From the NCBI RefSeq assembly GCF_008710745.1, contig NZ_VYSA01000001.1, positions 1,364,001-1,428,000 of the forward strand: 64,000 nt of DNA, read 5' to 3'. Of this stretch, positions 60,716 to 64,000 are shown piece by piece. The stretch is from Microbacterium rhizomatis (GTDB taxonomy: Bacteria > Actinomycetota > Actinomycetes > Actinomycetales > Microbacteriaceae). The notes under the pieces are model-generated. The model did not search any database. It was given only the letters and a program-made list of their open reading frames with translations, and was not told the DNA's origin. Each line of letters starts with the position of its first letter. Position 1 is the first letter of the stretch. The position numbers were made by a program, and so were the translations under genes.

Positions 60716-60722
60716 GGGCGGG

Positions 60723-61286
60723 ATGGACCCGGTCACGCTGCGCACTGCGCGCCTGGAGCTGTCGATCCCCACAGAGGCCGACGTCGATGCGATCTTCGAG
60801 GCGTGTCAGGATCCCGGCATCCAGCGCTACACGACAGTTCCGTCACCGTATGAGCGCCGCCACGCGGAAGAGTTCATCCCGCGGGTGGCCAAGAACTGGG
60901 CCATGGACCTCGAACAGACCTGGGCCGTCCGTGAGGGTGCCGTCCTCGCCGGAATGGTCGGGCTCTACCGTCTGGGCACCGGCTCCGCCGAGCTCGGGTA
61001 CTGGATGTCGCCGGGTTCCAGAGGGCGGGGCCTTCTCACCGAAGCCGCGCGCGCCGTGATCGACTGGGCATTCGCTGACGACGGCCTCGGGCTCGAGCGG
61101 ATCGAGTGGCGTGCGGTCGTCGGCAACACAGCGTCGGCGCGGGCCGGGCGCGCGCTCGGCTTCCGCTATGAGGGACTGCTGCGTCAGGCGCTGCTGAGCC
61201 CGACCGCGCGCCACGACGGCTGGATCGCGGGCCTCCTTCCCGGCGACGATCGGACGCCGCAGCCCTGGCCCGTGCTGGAGGACTGA
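60723..61286 (+). CDS. GNAT acetyltransferase (RimJ-like)
   Basis: 187 residues. VTLRTARLELSIPTEADVDAIFEACQDPGIQRYTTVPSPY is the usual N-terminus of this group; ELGYWMSPGSRGRGLLTEAARAVIDWAFADDGLGLERIEWRAVVGNTASARAGRALGFRYEGLLRQAL has the acetyl-CoA loop (G-R-G) and terminal strand. Substrate may be an amino-terminal residue or small amine. TAGGGT is 7 nt before ATG 60723; an earlier in-frame start is ignored because the family begins here. Followed 39 bp later by the glycosylase gene. Confidence 0.92.
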   Translation: MDPVTLRTARLELSIPTEADVDAIFEACQDPGIQRYTTVPSPYERRHAEEFIPRVAKNWAMDLEQTWAVREGAVLAGMVGLYRLGTGSAELGYWMSPGSRGRGLLTEAARAVIDWAFADDGLGLERIEWRAVVGNTASARAGRALGFRYEGLLRQALLSPTARHDGWIAGLLPGDDRTPQPWPVLED

Positions 61287-61313
61287 CGCGCGACCGAGTG
61301 TCGGGCACGGGGA

Positions 61314-61319
61314 TAGGGT
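61314..61319 (+). promoter_or_regulatory. -10 box TAGGGT of the Fpg/Nei gene
   Basis: TAGGGT, six bases, then ATG 61326. Confidence 0.55.
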
Positions 61320-61325
61320 TGGCGC

Positions 61326-62210
61326 ATGCCGGAGATGCCCGAGGTTCAGGGTCTGGTCGACTTCCTCGGCGGGCGTGTGACCGGGCTCGAGATCACGCGC
61401 GCCACCGTCGCGGCGATCGCTGCGCTCAAGACCTACGATCCGCCGGTGCAGGCGCTCGAGGGCACCGTGGTCTCGAGCGTCGCGCGCCACGGCAAATTCA
61501 TCGACATCGCGACGGGCATCCCCGCGAATGGGACGGATGCTGGTCCTCACCTCGTCTTCCACCTCGCGAAGGCGGGCTGGCTGCGCTGGTACGACCAGGT
61601 GTCGACGACGCTCATCCGACCGGGGAAGACCCCGATCGCGCTGCGTGTGGCGTTGGGCGACGGTTCGGGGTTCGACCTGACCGAGGCCGGCACGAAGAAG
61701 TCGCTCGCCGTCTACGTGGTGCGCGACCCTGCGGACGTGCCCGGCATCGCCCGGCTCGGGCCGGACCCCCTCGGCGAAGGCTTCACCCGCACCACGCTGG
61801 CCGAGCTGCTCGCGGGCCGTCGCACGCAGATCAAGGGGGTGCTGCGCGACCAGTCCGTCATCGCCGGTGTCGGCAACGCTTATTCCGACGAGATCCTCCA
61901 CGTGGCGAAGATGTCGCCCTACGCATTGGCCGCCACGCTGAGTGACGAGGAGGTCGACCGTCTCTACGCCGCGATGGTCGAGACCCTGACGGATGCGGTG
62001 GCCGAGGCATCCGGCAAGCCCCCGGCGGATCTGAAGGACGCGAAGCGCCGAGGGATGCGGGTGCACGGCCGCCGCGGTGAGACCTGTCCCGTGTGCGGCG
62101 ACACCGTCCGGAGCGTGTTCTTCGCCGACAACAGCCTCGAGTACTGCCCCACGTGCCAGACCGGCGGCAAGATCCTCGCCGACCGGAGACTGAGCCGGCT
62201 GCTCAAGTAG
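61326..62210 (+). CDS. Fpg/Nei-family DNA glycosylase
   Basis: 294 residues. MPEMPEVQGLVDFL: Pro2 would be the nucleophile for the glycosylase/lyase reaction and Glu3 the acid. The middle holds QIKGVLRDQSVIAGVGNAYSDEILHVAKMSP, the helix-two-turn-helix Asn block, and the C-terminus a zinc finger with CPVCGDTVRSVFF and YCPTCQTGG. Removes oxidised bases; whether formamidopyrimidine or Nei substrates is not clear. TAGGGT is 6 nt before the ATG. Together with xthA it covers base excision repair. Confidence 0.94.
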   Translation: MPEMPEVQGLVDFLGGRVTGLEITRATVAAIAALKTYDPPVQALEGTVVSSVARHGKFIDIATGIPANGTDAGPHLVFHLAKAGWLRWYDQVSTTLIRPGKTPIALRVALGDGSGFDLTEAGTKKSLAVYVVRDPADVPGIARLGPDPLGEGFTRTTLAELLAGRRTQIKGVLRDQSVIAGVGNAYSDEILHVAKMSPYALAATLSDEEVDRLYAAMVETLTDAVAEASGKPPADLKDAKRRGMRVHGRRGETCPVCGDTVRSVFFADNSLEYCPTCQTGGKILADRRLSRLLK

Positions 62211-62220
62211 GCGCAGCTGA

Positions 62221-62240
62221 AGGTCGGCGAAGGCCGACCT
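62221..62240. terminator. Hairpin between convergent Fpg/Nei and glpK genes
   Basis: AGGTCGGC-GAAG-GCCGACCT, perfect 8 bp stem, ten bases after the glycosylase stop. Acts for both genes. Confidence 0.6.
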
Positions 62241-62264
62241 ATGACAACGCCGACCTATGACAAC
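62233..62264. repeat. 16 bp tandem repeat at the glpK 3' end
   Basis: GCCGACCTATGACAAC twice in tandem; the first copy includes the right arm of the terminator and the second covers the glpK stop codon. Confidence 0.7.
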
Positions 62265-63778
62265 TCTGTCACGTCATCGTCGACCCAATCGAGCGACTTC
62301 GTCACGGCCTTGCGCCACAGCCGAACTCGACGGTCGGCCTCGTCCTGCGGCATCCGCGGCTCCCACCTGGCGCCCTCCCGCCACTGGGCACGGAGGGCAT
62401 CGCGATCGCGCCAGACTCCGGTCGCGAGCCCCGCGGCGTAGGCGGCGCCGAGAGCGGTGGTCTCGACCACCGCCGGGCGAACGACGGGGATGCCGAGGAT
62501 GTCGGCCTGGAACTGCATCATCAGGTCGTCGCGCGATCCTCCGCCGTCGACCCGCAGCTCGGCGAGCGCTGTGCCCGTGTCTGCCACGATCGCGTCGATC
62601 ACGTCGCGGGATTGGAAGGCGGCGGCCTCGATCGCCGCGCGCGCGATGTGCGCCTTGTTGACATACCGTGTGAGGCCGACGAGAGCGCCCCGGGCGTCGG
62701 GGCGCCAATAGGGCGCGAACAGGCCCGAGAAGGCCGGGACGAAGTACGCCCCGCCGCTGTCGTCGACGGTCGAGGCGAGTCGTGCCACTTCGGCGGCCGA
62801 GTTGATGATGCCGAGGTTGTCGCGCAGCCATTGCACGAGCGACCCGGTGACGGCGATCGACCCTTCCAGCGCGAACCGCGCGGGCTCGTCGCCGGCGCGG
62901 TAGGCGACCGTCGTCACCAGGCCGTGCTGCGAGCGCACGATCTCGGTGCCGGTGTTCACGAGCAGGAAATTGCCCGTCCCGTACGTGTTCTTGGACTGGC
63001 CCGGGTCGAAGGCCGCCTGGCCGAAGGTCGCCGCCTGCTGATCGCCGAGGATGCCCGCGATCGGGATGCCGCGGGCTGCGGGTGGTTCGTGCACGTCGCC
63101 GACGACCCCCGACGACGCGACGATCCGCGGCAGCATGCTCCGGGGAATGTCGAAGATCTTGAGGAGCTCGTCCGACCAGTCGAGGGTGGCGAGGTCCATC
63201 AGAAGTGTTCGGCTCGCGTTCGTGACGTCCGTGACGTGGATGCCGCCGCGCGTGTCGCCCGTGAGGTTCCAGATCAGCCACGTGTCCGGCGTGCCGAACA
63301 GGAGATGGCCGGCCTCGGCATCCCTCCGCGCGTGCCGCACGTTCTCGAGTACCCACGCGATCTTGGATGCCGAGAAGTACGTGGCAAGCGGCAACCCGGT
63401 CGCATCGACGAACCGGTCGGTGCCGCCGTCGGCCGCGAGGTCGTCGATGAGCGGTTGGGTGCGCGTGTCCTGCCAGACGATCGCGTTGCAGACCGGGTGC
63501 CCCGTCCGACGATCCCATACGATGACGGTCTCGCGCTGATTCGTGATGCCCAGCCCCGCGATGTCGCTCGGTCCGAGCCCTGCCTCATCCAGTGCTGTGG
63601 CGAGGACCCACTGCGTATTCGTCCAGATCTCGATCGGGTCGTGCTCGACCCATCCGGCGCGGGGGAAGATCTGTTGGTGCTCGCGCTGGGCCGTGGCGAC
63701 GATGCCCCCGTCGGCATCGAAGACGATCGCCCGGGTCGAGGTGGTTCCCTGGTCGAGCGCGAGCACATGATCGGCCAC
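62255..63778 (-). CDS. glpK: Glycerol kinase
   Basis: 507 residues. Phosphorylates glycerol with [27 protein letters not shown] is the phosphate loop, [84 protein letters not shown] and [20 protein letters not shown] are FGGY kinase blocks. GTG 63778 with AAGGGGA 5 nt upstream. It follows glpD by 61 bp, in which a hairpin lies, so the two are likely co-transcribed with attenuation. Confidence 0.97.
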   Translation of the reverse strand: MADHVLALDQGTTSTRAIVFDADGGIVATAQREHQQIFPRAGWVEHDPIEIWTNTQWVLATALDEAGLGPSDIAGLGITNQRETVIVWDRRTGHPVCNAIVWQDTRTQPLIDDLAADGGTDRFVDATGLPLATYFSASKIAWVLENVRHARRDAEAGHLLFGTPDTWLIWNLTGDTRGGIHVTDVTNASRTLLMDLATLDWSDELLKIFDIPRSMLPRIVASSGVVGDVHEPPAARGIPIAGILGDQQAATFGQAAFDPGQSKNTYGTGNFLLVNTGTEIVRSQHGLVTTVAYRAGDEPARFALEGSIAVTGSLVQWLRDNLGIINSAAEVARLASTVDDSGGAYFVPAFSGLFAPYWRPDARGALVGLTRYVNKAHIARAAIEAAAFQSRDVIDAIVADTGTALAELRVDGGGSRDDLMMQFQADILGIPVVRPAVVETTALGAAYAAGLATGVWRDRDALRAQWREGARWEPRMPQDEADRRVRLWRKAVTKSLDWVDDDVTELS

Positions 63779-63804
63779 GTCGTTCCCCTTCGAGTCGGTG
63801 GCTG

Positions 63805-63827
63805 GCCCCTGGATTCATCCCAGGGGC
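63805..63827. terminator. Hairpin between glpD and glpK
   Basis: GCCCCTGG-ATTCATC-CCAGGGGC, perfect 8 bp arms, 12 bp after the glpD stop. No T-run; probably an attenuator or mRNA end rather than a full stop. Confidence 0.45.
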
Positions 63828-63839
63828 GGCTCCGTCAGG

Positions 63840-64000
63840 CTATCGCGCGCCGACGAGCCCGTCGTCCGCGTTCGATGACCGGTCGGCCGACCAGCTCGGA
63901 TCGGCGGCGTGCACCTTCTGCAGCGCACGCTCCACCTCGTGCGCGCACTCCTGTTCGTCCCACCCGAGCACGGGTGCGATCGCCTCGGCGATCTCAGCGG
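63840..64000 (-). CDS. glpD: C-terminus of glycerol-3-phosphate dehydrogenase (partial)
   Basis: Only the last 52 codons are inside the window; the gene continues beyond 64000. The reading AEIAEAIAPVLGWDEQECAHEVERALQKVHAADP is what the C-terminal helix of actinobacterial GlpD proteins looks like, and the position just upstream of glpK fits. It would oxidise glycerol-3-phosphate to dihydroxyacetone phosphate at the membrane. The assignment is an inference from short sequence and context. Confidence 0.62.
   Translation of the reverse strand, partial: AEIAEAIAPVLGWDEQECAHEVERALQKVHAADPSWSADRSSNADDGLVGAR

Larger units (their letters stand above)
60407..60722. other. 316 bp gap between the DUF559 and GNAT genes
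   Basis: No convincing gene. It holds the DUF559 -10-like box, palindromic element B, and the -10 of the GNAT gene; the rest is GC-rich without clear structure. Confidence 0.6.

Overview
The window is a very GC-rich chromosomal segment (about 70% by eye) from an actinobacterium, most likely a Microbacterium or close relative in the Microbacteriaceae. Support comes from the acyl-CoA carboxylase set with an epsilon subunit, the birA/accD/maf/accA neighbourhood, the purE/purK order, the actinobacterial succinate dehydrogenase layout, an LpdA-type quinone dehydrogenase, and the many genes that start 6-7 nt after a TANNNT box with no leader. There are 54 protein genes (one cut at each edge), no rRNA, tRNA, CRISPR array or transposase that I can recognise, and no sign of a prophage.

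Layout. 1-10232 (minus): cell-surface polysaccharide locus: split O-acyltransferase pair, RgpF-like rhamnan protein, a large fused glycosyltransferase, GT2 and GT4 enzymes and an LCP ligase. 10229-13510 (minus): purE, purK, a PH-domain membrane protein and birA. 13758-22801: acyl-CoA carboxylase genes accD, accE and the biotinylated alpha chain plus maf, interrupted by a pseudokinase/kinase/regulator module and an RNA methylase. 22921-28183: quinone dehydrogenase, purine nucleoside phosphorylase, a phosphohexomutase with a repeat-rich N-terminus, and an acetyltransferase. 28170-35905: mannitol regulator divergent from an operon with a IIB-like protein, HPr, enzyme I, mannitol EIICB, EIIA and mannitol-1-phosphate dehydrogenase, i.e. 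the whole phosphorelay from PEP to fructose-6-phosphate. 36870-45117 (minus): nucleoside ABC importer plus cytidine deaminase, thymidine phosphorylase and adenosine deaminase. 45298-50186: mannose-1-phosphate guanylyltransferase divergent from sdhCDAB, whose promoter region carries two adjacent palindromes, one resembling a DtxR/IdeR iron box. 50224-64000: MFS permease, YihY protein, exonuclease III, LuxR-family ATPase regulator, sulfatase, trpS, a DUF559 nuclease-like gene between two related long palindromes, an acetyltransferase, an Fpg/Nei glycosylase and a glpD-glpK pair.

Most of the window is ordinary core genome. The least explained part is 59324-60621, where a DUF559 gene lies between two 83-87 bp palindromes that share arms and a central motif, next to a 35 bp direct repeat. 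Other points for a second look are the palindromes at the sdh promoter, the direct repeats abutting the nucleoside-importer promoter, several large intergenic inverted repeats, the orphan PTS IIB-like protein and the split acylation pair with an Asp-to-Asn change.
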